Positions 15,495-23,889 are shown, counted from the stretch's first letter. The stretch: DNA of 39,575 nucleotides from Candidatus Staskawiczbacteria bacterium (GCA_943357015.1 CALRFZ010000002.1:1-39575), one strand, 5' to 3'. The notes: generated by a model not told the origin, from the sequence alone. Made by a program: numbers and translations.

Positions 15495-15528
15495 AAAAAA
15501 ATCCCCACACAATCTTGCGTAGGGATTT
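15495..15528 (-). terminator. Intrinsic terminator ending the GC-rich cassette
   Basis: On the minus strand AAATCCC (15528-15522) pairs with GGGATTT (15505-15499), followed by a run of T. The stop codon of the second tiny ORF lies in the first arm. Confidence 0.75.
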
Positions 15529-15589
15529 AGTCGCCAGTAAAAAATAATGACTCCAAGTCTGACTCATAATCATCTTCATAATTTATCAT
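15527..15589 (-). CDS. Putative 20-residue acidic peptide
   Basis: A very short frame beginning MINYEDDYES with eight acidic residues and a hydrophobic SLFF near the end. Its ATG overlaps the stop of the upstream 28-codon ORF as ATGA, the classic arrangement for translational coupling. Its stop lies within the terminator stem, so the transcript ends right after it. No homology is claimed. Coding status rests on arrangement only, and chance cannot be excluded. Confidence 0.3.
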   Translation of the reverse strand: MINYEDDYESDLESLFFTGD

Positions 15590-15672
15590 TTTTCTCTTGT
15601 TAATTCTACGATAATTAAAATCAGAGCGAGGCCAAATAATATACCCATGAAGATACCCAGCAAAATAACCAT
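15586..15672 (-). CDS. Putative 28-residue single-TM peptide
   Basis: A short frame starting MVILLGIFMGILFGL, almost entirely hydrophobic for about 23 residues and ending in charged ELTREK. That is the layout of a single-pass membrane microprotein. A GGAG Shine-Dalgarno (15680-15683) sits seven bases before the ATG, notable because host genes here lack such sites. It lies in the same transcription unit as the 187-residue protein and overlaps the next ORF by ATGA. Toxin-like, accessory or chance are all possible; I do not assign a function. Confidence 0.4.
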   Translation of the reverse strand: MVILLGIFMGILFGLALILIIVELTREK

Positions 15673-15725
15673 AAAATTTCTCCAAAAAAAAGTACAACTC
15701 AACACAAATCAATTGTGCTATACAT

Positions 15726-15761
15726 AAACCCCACCGCTGTACGAAGACAGAAGTGGGGTTT
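15726..15761 (-). other. GC-rich hairpin downstream of the variable-type gene
   Basis: AAACCCCAC (15726-15734) pairs with GTGGGGTTT (15753-15761), with an inner CTGT/ACAG stem and a six-base loop. It has no T-run on the minus strand. It lies about 75 bases beyond the 187-residue gene. A hairpin downstream of the variable repeat is known to promote retrohoming in the Bordetella phage retroelement; the parallel here is only suggestive. Confidence 0.55.
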
Positions 15762-15835
15762 TGTGAACGAAACGGTTCAAAGGGCTTAGTTTCCAAGGGT
15801 CAAAGGAGATCCAAGGATTTGAGCAACAAGAACTT

Positions 15836-16399
15836 TTACTTGCCTGCGACGGCCGCGGGAAAGTTGGAGCCAAAGCCATAGCCGAGCCAGACGTAGCCCC
15901 AGCTCCAGGACTTACCATTGAAGTAGAGGTAACGGACGTACAGATTGCCGTCGAAGAGCCGATAAATCGTACCCCAGAAGAAGACGTACTTGCCCTTCCA
16001 CTCTCCCGGAATCAGTTCCGGGTGGGCAAGCAAGTAGTCAAGCAGGTTGGCGTTATACACCCATTGGGTTTCCAGCACCAAGCGAAGTTCGTTGCCCCCG
16101 ATGCACTCGCCGCCTTGCTGCCCTGCGGCAAGGTAGAGTTGAACCTTTTGGGGATCCCACTCCAGTTGTCCGCCTTTCTTGTGGCTCTCGACTTTCCAGT
16201 TGTTGGGGATGTACGGGGTGGCGTCCATGTCGATGATGTGTTTGACGATCGTGATCTGGGCCTGGCCGTTAATCAACCTTCGGAGATCCTTTAGCTGAGG
16301 GAAATTCCTCATCTTTGTGACCTCATCAGGGGTGAAACCCGCCAATTCCAGAGCGTCGCCGAGCTGATTCATTTGGCCGATCGAAAACATAGTAGACAT
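15836..16399 (-). CDS. 187-residue protein with hypervariable-type C-terminus
   Basis: I do not recognise a named family, though it resembles hypothetical proteins I recall from other CPR genomes. A helical N-half (MNQLGDALELAGFTPDEVTK, then LKDLRRLINGQAQI) leads to a mixed centre (NNWKVESHKKGGQLEWDPQKV) and a WGTIYR segment (142-147). The C-terminus (about 157-181) is rich in Trp, Gly, Tyr, Ser and Phe (SWSWGYVWLGYGFGSN), ending PAAV. Its codons there are nearly all NNC/NNT, plus TGG and one AAG. Hand-counted lines are 53-67% GC, against about 35% around it. AAGGAG six bases before the ATG is a perfect Shine-Dalgarno, unlike host genes. It has its own promoter and terminator. No reverse transcriptase, template repeat or accessory gene is in the window. 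Confidence 0.75.
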   Translation of the reverse strand: MSTMFSIGQMNQLGDALELAGFTPDEVTKMRNFPQLKDLRRLINGQAQITIVKHIIDMDATPYIPNNWKVESHKKGGQLEWDPQKVQLYLAAGQQGGECIGGNELRLVLETQWVYNANLLDYLLAHPELIPGEWKGKYVFFWGTIYRLFDGNLYVRYLYFNGKSWSWGYVWLGYGFGSNFPAAVAGK

Positions 16400-16405
16400 C
16401 GTCTA

Positions 16406-16411
16406 CTCCTT
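16406..16411 (-). promoter_or_regulatory. Strong Shine-Dalgarno site of the cassette gene
   Basis: AAGGAG on the minus strand, six bases before the ATG at 16399. It is a rare clear ribosome binding site in this window and supports that start over the in-frame ATG at 16390. Confidence 0.75.
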
Positions 16412-16465
16412 AGCTGTGGACACATCCGCACTTGGACATCGTCCGAAACACAGACCACCGAAATG

Positions 16466-16518
16466 GCAGTCATAGCCCTAAAATATCAAATTCATTGATA
16501 GCTTGGGGCTATGACTGC
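16466..16518. other. 13-bp perfect hairpin in the cassette leader
   Basis: GCAGTCATAGCCC (16466-16478) is exactly complementary to GGGCTATGACTGC (16506-16518). A nested TATCAA/TTGATA stem lies in the loop. On the minus strand it lies in the ~160-base leader of the 187-residue gene. On the plus strand it is followed by CTCTTTTTG and could act as a terminator, but no plus-strand gene is seen upstream. Confidence 0.7.
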
Positions 16519-16568
16519 TCTTTTTGCAAGTAATGTTAGTTGTAAAAGTGCTATTCTTACTATGTAAA

Positions 16569-16596
16569 ATTATAGCATATTATAGTTATATGTCAA
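16569..16596 (-). promoter_or_regulatory. Consensus promoter of the GC-rich cassette
   Basis: On the minus strand, TTGACA (16596-16591), a 16-base spacer and TGCTATAAT (-10 at 16574-16569). Both hexamers are perfect, plus an extended -10. Predicted start is about 16562. Confidence 0.85.
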
Positions 16597-16630
16597 TATT
16601 AGACTGTACATATAGACCCACAACTACCAC

Positions 16631-16662
16631 AACCAAAAAACCGCTTTTGCGGTTTTTTGGTT
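16631..16662 (-). terminator. rpoBC operon terminator
   Basis: AACCAAAAAACCGC (16631-16644), a TTTT loop and GCGGTTTTTTGGTT (16649-16662): a perfect 14-bp stem with T-runs on both strands. It isolates the cassette from rpoC transcription. Confidence 0.88.
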
Positions 16663-16666
16663 TGAC

Positions 16667-16694
16667 TAGACCCTAGACCCTAAACACTAGACCC
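16667..16694. repeat. TAGACCC heptad array
   Basis: TAGACCC at 16667, 16674 and 16688 with TAAACAC at 16681: exact seven-base phase, between rpoC and its terminator. Confidence 0.75.
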
Positions 16695-16700
16695 TAATTT

Positions 16701-19700
16701 TTATTTCTTATAAAATCCGGTTCCAACTGGAATAATTTTACCGATAATTACGTTTTCTTTCAAACCACGCAATTTATCTTCTTTGCCTTCTAGAGAAGCC
16801 TTAATCAAAACACGAGAAGTTTGTTGGAAAGATGCGGCTGACAAGAAGCTTTCTGAAGCCAAGGCGACTTCGGAAATTCCCAATAAGATTTGAGACCCAA
16901 CTGGTACTTCTTTTTTGGCAATTCTGAGCCTTTCAACTTCTTCAGTAAATACCGACCACTCAACAATTTCACCTCTAACCCAAGTTGATTCACCCTCTTC
17001 TTTAATCCTAATGCGAGAAAACATTTTTTGAATAATCACTTCCACATGCTTGTCGTGAATATCCACACCCTGAGAAGCATAAATTCTTTGCACTTCTTTT
17101 AGAATATAATTTTGAGTTTCTTGTAGCCCAGAAGACTTGTATAACTTTTTTAGGTCTAGGTTTCCTCCACACAACGGCTGATTTTCTTTAACTTCGTCTC
17201 CAACTTTAACCAAAATTGCAATTCGGCCGGGAATTTGATAATCAACGGTCAATTCTTTACTGCCAGCTTTTTTGCCATCTTTACCGTATGGTTTAATAGT
17301 AACAATTTTTTTCTCTTCATCAATTCTGACCACCTCACCTTCCGATAAAGTCATAACTGCTTCTCCTTTTGGCGCTCGTGATTCAAAAATTTCTTCAATT
17401 CTTGGTAAACCCTGAGTAATATCCCCTGCACCGGCCACCCCACCCAAATGATGAGTTCTTAAAGTCAGCTGAGTTCCCGGTTCTCCAATGGCTTGAGCAG
17501 CCACCACTCCCACCGCTTCACCCAATTTAACCATTGCGTTTCTGCCCAAATCCCAACCATAGCAATTTTGACAAATACCACGGGCACTTCTGCAAGCCAA
17601 AGGACTTCGCACCAAAACCTTTTCAATTTCTTCTTTGGTAATTTGGTTGGCCTGTTGCCAAGTAATAATTTCACCCTTTTTAACAATCACATCTTTTTTA
17701 TCGGCTTTTGAAACCACATCCTCCATTGATATGCGACCCACTAATTTAAAAACATAATTTTGCTCAATTGAATCAGCATCTTTTCTAAAGGCTGTTACTC
17801 CCTTTTTATCACCACAATCCTCGTCGGTCACAATCATATCGTGAGCCACGTCCACCAATCGACGAGTCAAATAACCAGCTGAAGAGGTTCTTAGCGCGGT
17901 ATCTGCAGTTCCTTTTCTAGCTCCGTGAGTAGAAATAAAATATTCCAAAACATTAAACCCTTCGGTAAAAGAAGCCTTAACCGGCAATTCAATGATATCT
18001 CCGGCTGGGTTATTTACCAATCCTTTCATACCAGCCATTTGCACTAATTGCGCCCATGTGCCTCTAGCTCCAGCATTAATAATAGACAAGACTGGACCAT
18101 CTTCTGGCAAGGTGGTTTTTAATAAAGCTTCAAGTTTGGTTTTAGCAGTATGCCAAATTAAAATCTTTTGTGAAGTTTTTTCTTCATGACTTAGTAAACC
18201 TTTTTCGTAGTGACTTTCAATTCTCTCTGCTTCTTTTTCTGAAGCTAACATTAATGCTTCTTTTTCTGCCGGAACAATTAAATCATCCATACCCCAACTA
18301 ATCCCTGATAGCGTACAATATTCAAAACCTAATTTTTTAATGGCATCTAAAGCATCAATAGATTCTTTGCCAGGATACTTTTCAATAATATCCCTAACCA
18401 TCGCTTTTAAAGCTGGGTTATTAATTAATTTGCTCACATAAGGATATGTAGCAGGCAAACTGGCGTTTAAAATCAACCTACCAACCGAAGTTTCAATAAT
18501 TTCATGCTCTACTGATTTTGGATTTGGCACTTTCATTTTTTCATTCAATCCCAAATAGCCAAATTCATGCGCGGTAATCGCTTCTGAATCGCTAGAATAC
18601 CATTTTAAATCCTTTTGATCTTTAGGTTCTTTCATTTTTGACAAAAAATAACAACCCAAAGAAATGTCTCGATAAGGCCCAATTACAGGCATACCGTTAG
18701 CAGGCCTTAAAAGATTTAGACTAGAAAGCATAATTTCTCGCGCTTCTTTTTGCGCCTCATCTGACAATGGCAAATAAACAGCCATTTGATCTCCGTCAAA
18801 GTCGGCGTTAAAAGCTTCGCAAGCAAACGGATGCAATTTAATCGTGTCCCCCTCTGTCAAAACTGGGTGGAAAGCCTGAATACCAAGCCTGTGTAAGGTT
18901 GGGGCTCGGTTAAGCAGTACCACTTTATCTTTTACAATTTCTTCTAAAATTGCCCATACTTCTGGCACTTTTTCTTCTATTAACCTAGAAGCTCCCCTGA
19001 TATTATAAGCTAATTCTTTATCTAAAATTCTTTTAATCACAAACGGTTTAAATATTTCTAAAGCCAAAGATTTTGGCAATCCGCATTGTGAAAAATGCAA
19101 GTCGGTTCCCACAGTAATTACCGATCGGCCAGAATAATCCACGCGCTTACCCAATAGGTTTTGTCGGAATCTACCTTGCTTGCCAGCTAAAATCGCGGCC
19201 AAAGATTTTAACAATCTTTTTCCGCCAGTGGTGGCGGTTGTAGTTACGCCCTTACGCATTTCGTTATCAATTAGGGCATCAACGGCTTCCTGCAACATTC
19301 GTTTTTCGTTTCTGACAATAACCGATGGCGCAGAAATTTCCTGCAAATATTTTAACCGATTATTGCGGTTAATAACACGCCGATACAAATCATTTAAATC
19401 GCTAGATGCATAGCGACCGCCATCTAACTGAACCATTGGACGCAAATCCGGTGGTAAAATTGGCAAAACATCAATAAACATCCATTCTGGTCGCACTTTG
19501 GCGCGCAACATTCCTTGGAAAAGTTTCAGTCGGCGTAAAATCTTCTTTTTGGTTAAGGGTGGCGCTTCTTGACTTTCTTTAACTAATTCATCGGTAGTGA
19601 CTTGCAAATCAACTTTAGAAAATAAGTCCCTAATCACTTCCGCACCCGTGCCCGCTTCAAACATTTCTCCGTATTTTAAAGATAATTCATTGTAGGCAAC

Positions 19701-20276
19701 TTCAGATAAAATCATCAATTGCTTAATTGACAAAACTTCTTCTTTAACTTTTTCTCGCGCGCTCTTTAGTTCGTTTTTAGACGCCTCGGTAGTTTCTTTT
19801 TTAACTTTAGTTTTATATTCCTGCTCAACCTGATCTAAAATATTTTGACGCGCCTCATCGTTAACCTTAGTAATAATATAACTAGAAAAGTAAATAACTT
19901 TTTCTAATTGCTGGCTAGATTTATTTAACACCAAACCCATACGACTTGGCACTCCGCGCAAAAACCAAATATGCGAAACTGGCGTAGACAATTTAATATG
20001 TCCCATTCTTTCACGCCTAACTGAAGATTTAGTAACTTCAACCCCGCATCGGTCACAAACCACGCCTTTGTAACGGATTCTTTTATACTTTCCGCAGGCG
20101 CATTCATAATCTTTATCTGGCCCGAAAATTCGCTCGTCAAAAAGCCCATCCTTTTCCGGTTTTTGAGTCCGGTAGTTAATGGTCTCTGGGTTTATAACTT
20201 CACCGTGAGACCAAGACAAAATCTCTTCAGGCGAAGCCAATTTTATTCTGATTGATTCTAAATCTACTACTCGCAT
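16701..20276 (-). CDS. rpoC: DNA-directed RNA polymerase subunit beta'
   Basis: Largest catalytic subunit of RNA polymerase. The zinc ribbon CACGKYKRIRYKGVVCDRCG is at about 58-77, the catalytic magnesium loop NADFDGDQM near 460, the trigger-loop/bridge region is intact (GLVNNPAGDIIELPVKASFTEG), the second zinc site CRSARGICQNC is near 890, and the TLRTHHLGG motif follows. No inteins or large lineage insertions. At 1191 residues it matches the short Gram-positive type. It lies downstream of rpoB with a 124-base spacer, and no rplJL genes are in the visible window. No Shine-Dalgarno. Confidence 0.97.
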   Translation of the reverse strand: MRVVDLESIRIKLASPEEILSWSHGEVINPETINYRTQKPEKDGLFDERIFGPDKDYECACGKYKRIRYKGVVCDRCGVEVTKSSVRRERMGHIKLSTPVSHIWFLRGVPSRMGLVLNKSSQQLEKVIYFSSYIITKVNDEARQNILDQVEQEYKTKVKKETTEASKNELKSAREKVKEEVLSIKQLMILSEVAYNELSLKYGEMFEAGTGAEVIRDLFSKVDLQVTTDELVKESQEAPPLTKKKILRRLKLFQGMLRAKVRPEWMFIDVLPILPPDLRPMVQLDGGRYASSDLNDLYRRVINRNNRLKYLQEISAPSVIVRNEKRMLQEAVDALIDNEMRKGVTTTATTGGKRLLKSLAAILAGKQGRFRQNLLGKRVDYSGRSVITVGTDLHFSQCGLPKSLALEIFKPFVIKRILDKELAYNIRGASRLIEEKVPEVWAILEEIVKDKVVLLNRAPTLHRLGIQAFHPVLTEGDTIKLHPFACEAFNADFDGDQMAVYLPLSDEAQKEAREIMLSSLNLLRPANGMPVIGPYRDISLGCYFLSKMKEPKDQKDLKWYSSDSEAITAHEFGYLGLNEKMKVPNPKSVEHEIIETSVGRLILNASLPATYPYVSKLINNPALKAMVRDIIEKYPGKESIDALDAIKKLGFEYCTLSGISWGMDDLIVPAEKEALMLASEKEAERIESHYEKGLLSHEEKTSQKILIWHTAKTKLEALLKTTLPEDGPVLSIINAGARGTWAQLVQMAGMKGLVNNPAGDIIELPVKASFTEGFNVLEYFISTHGARKGTADTALRTSSAGYLTRRLVDVAHDMIVTDEDCGDKKGVTAFRKDADSIEQNYVFKLVGRISMEDVVSKADKKDVIVKKGEIITWQQANQITKEEIEKVLVRSPLACRSARGICQNCYGWDLGRNAMVKLGEAVGVVAAQAIGEPGTQLTLRTHHLGGVAGAGDITQGLPRIEEIFESRAPKGEAVMTLSEGEVVRIDEEKKIVTIKPYGKDGKKAGSKELTVDYQIPGRIAILVKVGDEVKENQPLCGGNLDLKKLYKSSGLQETQNYILKEVQRIYASQGVDIHDKHVEVIIQKMFSRIRIKEEGESTWVRGEIVEWSVFTEEVERLRIAKKEVPVGSQILLGISEVALASESFLSAASFQQTSRVLIKASLEGKEDKLRGLKENVIIGKIIPVGTGFYKK

Positions 20277-20279
20277 GAA

Positions 20280-20400
20280 TGTTAGTTCAAAAGTTAAAAT
20301 TCAAAATGCAAAATTTCAGGTTAAAAGTTAAACGTAATAAAACGATAACTTTTTAATTTTGATTTGCAATTCTGACTTTTACCTTTTGATTTTTGATTTT
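20280..20400. repeat. Heptad-type inverted arrays between rpoB and rpoC
   Basis: AAAAGTT, AAAATTC, AAAATGC words on the left, and TTTTGAT, TTTTGAT words on the right. The two sides are partly complementary. The only spacer feature between the two polymerase genes. Confidence 0.55.
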
Positions 20401-23400
20401 TTACTTTTTCTCCGGTTTAATCTCTCTAATCTTTTCTTTTACTTCCACTGCCATTCCTAAGGACTTTAATTCAGCTACCAGCAAATTAAACGAAGCTGGA
20501 ATATTAGGATTTTTAATTGGCTCACCCTTTAAAATGCTTTCGTAAGTTGTCGCTCTCCCCACTACGTCGTCGGATTTAATAGTCAACATTTCCTGCAAAG
20601 TGTAAGCGGCGCCGTAACCTTCTAGCGCCCAAACTTCCATCTCTCCAAATCTTTGACCTCCAAACTGAGCCTTTCCGCCTAGTGGTTGTTGGGTAATTAA
20701 AGAATATGGCCCAATTGATCTGGCGTGCATTTTATCGTCTACCATATGAATCAATTTCATTATATACATATAGCCCACGGTAATTGGTCTTGGAAATGGC
20801 AAACCTGTATGTCCATCGTAAAGAGTTGTTTGACCAGATTCTGGCAAACCCGCCTCTTTTAATTCCTTTTTAATATCTTCTTTATTGGCACCCAATAACG
20901 ATGGCGTAACGGCCAAATAATTTAATTTATGCGCAGCCCAACCCAAGTGAGTTTCTAAAATCTGCCCAATGTTCATTCGGCTTGGCACAGATAATGGTGA
21001 AAGCACCAAATCTACTGGCGTTCCGTCGGCCAAAAATGGCATTTCTGATTCTTGCAAAATCTTTGACACCACACCCTTGTTTCCGTGGCGACCAACTAAT
21101 TTGTCTCCCACTTTAATATGGCGGGTTTCAGAAATTTCTACCTGAATTTTCTTAATTACTCCGGGTTCTAATTTATGTCCCAATTCTCGTGAAAAGATTT
21201 TTACATTGGTAACTTTTCCACGCTTACCGTGTTCCATTCTTAATGAAGAATCTTTCACGTCTTTAGCTTTATCGCCAAAAATCGCGCGAAGCAGGCGCTC
21301 TTCTGGAGTTAATTCCGCTTCTCCTTTAGGCGAAATTTTACCAACCAAAATATCGTTAGGTCCAACGCTGGCACCCACTCTAATAACCCCTTCTTCATCT
21401 AAATCACGAAGTTTTTCTTCTCCCACATTAGGAATATCAGAAGTTGTAACTTCTGGCCCCAGCTTTGTTTCTCTAACATCGCAGGTAAAGTCTTCAATAT
21501 GAATAGAGGTAAATTCAAATTCTTTAACTAATTTTTCAGAAATTGTAATTGAATCCTCAAAACCGCCTCCGCGTAATGGCAAAAAGCAAACTAAAATATT
21601 TCTACCAAGCGCTAAGCGCCCTTGGTCTATAGAAGCTCCATCAGCCAAAACATCACCCTTTTTTATAATTTCACCTTTTTTAACAATTGGTTTTTGATGG
21701 AAACAAGAATATTGGTTGGTTTTAACAAAAGTCTGCAATTCGTAATCTTCGTTAACTTTTTTACCAGCAATATCATAGGTTACCAAAATATGAGAAGCGT
21801 CAACTTCTTTAATTACTCCGTTGGCACGCGCCAAAACCACTTGACCCGAATCTCGCGCTACATTTCTTTCCACGCCAGTACCTACTAAAGGCGCCTGTGG
21901 CCTTAATAGTGGCACGGCTTGCCTTTGCATGTTTGAACCCATCAAAGCTCTGGACGCATCGTCGTTTTGTAAAAATGGAATCAACGAAGCAGCAGCCGAA
22001 ATAAACTGCTTACTGGAAACATCAGAATAATCAACCTTAGAAATTTCAATTTCAGCTGGCTCTCCTTTTACTCTAGCTTCAACTTTATCAGGTGGAATTT
22101 CTGGCAAAATTTTTCCATTTTTATCAATTGGACAAGAAGCAGGCACAATTACATATCTTTCTTCTTCTTGAGCGGACAAATAATCTATTTCATCGGTAAT
22201 CTTGCCATTTTTAACTTTAAAATATGGCGCTTCAATAAACCCATAAGGGTTTACTCTGGCAAATGAAGCTAAATGTCCCACCAAACCAACGTTAGGACCT
22301 TCGGGAGTTTCAATCGGACAAATTCGGCCATAATGCGAAGGTTGTACGTCACGCACCTCAAATCCAGCACGTTCACGGGTTAATCCACCCGGACCGGTAG
22401 TAGTTAATCGGCGCTTGTGTTCAAGTTCGGCTAACGGGTTTTCGTTATCCATAAACTGAGAAAATTGCGATGAAGTATAAAATTCTTTTACCACCGCCAT
22501 TAGTGGTCGTGGGTTAATTAACTGAATAGCAGTTAAAGTGGCGGGGTCTAAAGTAGACATTTTATCTTTAATAATTCTTTCCATTCGCATCAAACCCACT
22601 CGCAATCGGTTTTGCAAAAGTTCAGACAGGGTTCTTACTCGCCTATTTCCTAGGTGATCAACCTGATCGGCCTTGGCGCCAGGAGTATTGTTTAGCCTAA
22701 TTACTTCTTTGACGACTTCAATTAAATCTTCGATCTTTAAAATTCTCTCCTCTTTTTCAATATCGTGAGTTTTAGTATTTTTATCAGTTTTGCTTAAGTT
22801 AGTTAGTCTTTGCCAAGTTTTCCATCGTCCAACTTTTGATAAATCATAACGATCAAAATTAAAAAACATATTAAAAATCAAATCTTGAGCGGTATCAACC
22901 GTCACCAAATCCCCCGGACGCAACCTTCGATAAATTTCCACTAACGCCTCTTTTTGATCTTTACAAGTATCGCGTCGTAAAGTTTCTTTAATATATTTTA
23001 AATCTCCAGTATCTACATCAGCAAATGCTTTTTCTACTTTTTCCACACTTTCTAGTCCTAATGCCATCAATAGAGTTGTGGCTGGCACTTTGCGTTTACG
23101 ATTAATTTTTACCCCAATAAAACCAGATTCTTCAGTTTCAAATTCAAGCCAAGCTCCGCGATTAGGAATAATTTTAGCTCCAAAAAAGTTTTTGCCTCGG
23201 CGGGAATTGACAGTAAAAAAAGCTCCCGGAGAACGGATTAATTGACTTACCACTACTCTTTCAACTCCATTAACCACAAAGGTACCCCTTTCGGTCATCA
23301 TTGGAAAATCAGCCAAAAACACTTCTTGCTCTTTAACTTCTTTGGTTTTTTTATTAACTAATCTAATTTTAACCCGTAAAGGCACTTCTAAAGAATCGTT

Positions 23401-23640
23401 ATTGCGTTTTGCCTCTAAACCGTTTTTATAATTTGGTTTGCCAAAATTATAATCTAAAAACCAAAGCTCAAATTCTTTGCCGGTGTGATCTAAAATTGGA
23501 GAAATTTCAGAAAAAAGTTCTTTGACTCTAACCTCAGTAAAATCATTCCACGTTTCCTGTTGCATCTGCAAAAGATGCGGAGTAGGAAAAGAAATTTTCG
23601 CTTTTGAAAAATTTCTAACTTTTTGTATTATCTCTGCCAT
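20401..23640 (-). CDS. rpoB: DNA-directed RNA polymerase subunit beta
   Basis: Second catalytic subunit of RNA polymerase. The rifampicin-pocket segment reads SSQFSQFMDNENPL, then HKRRLTTTGPGG. The flanking RERAGFEVRDVQPSHYGRIC and IETPEGPNVGL are canonical, and the C-terminal clamp part has GGQRFGEMEVWALEGYGA. At 1079 residues it is compact and lacks lineage-specific insertions. Where E. coli has RISALG it has RLTTTG, so Ser531 is replaced by Thr and Leu511 by Phe. Promoter about 290 bases upstream; the leader has a hairpin that could attenuate. No Shine-Dalgarno. Confidence 0.97.
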   Translation of the reverse strand: MAEIIQKVRNFSKAKISFPTPHLLQMQQETWNDFTEVRVKELFSEISPILDHTGKEFELWFLDYNFGKPNYKNGLEAKRNNDSLEVPLRVKIRLVNKKTKEVKEQEVFLADFPMMTERGTFVVNGVERVVVSQLIRSPGAFFTVNSRRGKNFFGAKIIPNRGAWLEFETEESGFIGVKINRKRKVPATTLLMALGLESVEKVEKAFADVDTGDLKYIKETLRRDTCKDQKEALVEIYRRLRPGDLVTVDTAQDLIFNMFFNFDRYDLSKVGRWKTWQRLTNLSKTDKNTKTHDIEKEERILKIEDLIEVVKEVIRLNNTPGAKADQVDHLGNRRVRTLSELLQNRLRVGLMRMERIIKDKMSTLDPATLTAIQLINPRPLMAVVKEFYTSSQFSQFMDNENPLAELEHKRRLTTTGPGGLTRERAGFEVRDVQPSHYGRICPIETPEGPNVGLVGHLASFARVNPYGFIEAPYFKVKNGKITDEIDYLSAQEEERYVIVPASCPIDKNGKILPEIPPDKVEARVKGEPAEIEISKVDYSDVSSKQFISAAASLIPFLQNDDASRALMGSNMQRQAVPLLRPQAPLVGTGVERNVARDSGQVVLARANGVIKEVDASHILVTYDIAGKKVNEDYELQTFVKTNQYSCFHQKPIVKKGEIIKKGDVLADGASIDQGRLALGRNILVCFLPLRGGGFEDSITISEKLVKEFEFTSIHIEDFTCDVRETKLGPEVTTSDIPNVGEEKLRDLDEEGVIRVGASVGPNDILVGKISPKGEAELTPEERLLRAIFGDKAKDVKDSSLRMEHGKRGKVTNVKIFSRELGHKLEPGVIKKIQVEISETRHIKVGDKLVGRHGNKGVVSKILQESEMPFLADGTPVDLVLSPLSVPSRMNIGQILETHLGWAAHKLNYLAVTPSLLGANKEDIKKELKEAGLPESGQTTLYDGHTGLPFPRPITVGYMYIMKLIHMVDDKMHARSIGPYSLITQQPLGGKAQFGGQRFGEMEVWALEGYGAAYTLQEMLTIKSDDVVGRATTYESILKGEPIKNPNIPASFNLLVAELKSLGMAVEVKEKIREIKPEKK

Positions 23641-23775
23641 GCGTGAGAATTTTGAATTACTAATCTTGAATTTTGAATAAAATCAGAATTTTAAATTTTA
23701 GAAACCCAGAATATTTCCAAATTATATGATTCAAAATTTATTCGAAATTCGAAATTCGAAATTCGAAATTTTAGT
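23641..23775. repeat. Heptad arrays in the rpoB leader
   Basis: Four ATTCGAA units start at 23740, 23747, 23754 and 23761 in exact phase. Looser GAATTTT/GAATTAC words lie nearer the gene. Confidence 0.7.
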
Positions 23776-23790
23776 TTTAAAAACACAAAA

Positions 23791-23812
23791 TACCCTGAGT
23801 TATTCTAGGGTA
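23791..23812 (-). promoter_or_regulatory. Hairpin in the rpoB leader, possible attenuator
   Basis: TACCCT (23791-23796) pairs with AGGGTA (23807-23812). On the minus strand it is followed by TTTTGTGTTTTT, so it resembles a weak intrinsic terminator between the rpoB promoter and the gene. An attenuation role is inference. Confidence 0.45.
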
Positions 23813-23875
23813 CTTAATTTATAGTTCCATTAAAACAAAAAGTCGATTTGCATTAAAAATTAACCATTTTAAGGC

Positions 23876-23889
23876 TTTCAATATTGAAA
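23876..23889. promoter_or_regulatory. 14-base palindrome downstream of the rpoB start point
   Basis: TTTCAATATTGAAA is a perfect palindrome about 35 bases downstream of the predicted rpoB transcript start. It could be an operator; no known factor is assigned. Confidence 0.3.

Noticed and set aside
15527..15796. 89-codon minus-strand frame across the hairpin and small ORFs
   Set aside because: It starts at TTG without a ribosome site and reads through a GC hairpin. The two shorter ORFs explain the sequence better.
16022..16294. 90-codon plus-strand frame in the cassette
   Set aside because: It is the antisense shadow of the GC-rich 187-residue gene, and such frames are expected in GC-rich coding sequence.
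15836..16399. Complete diversity-generating retroelement
   Set aside because: Only the target-like gene is seen. No reverse transcriptase, template repeat or accessory protein is in the window.
23740..23767. CRISPR array
   Set aside because: The repeats are seven bases with no spacers, and no cas genes are present.
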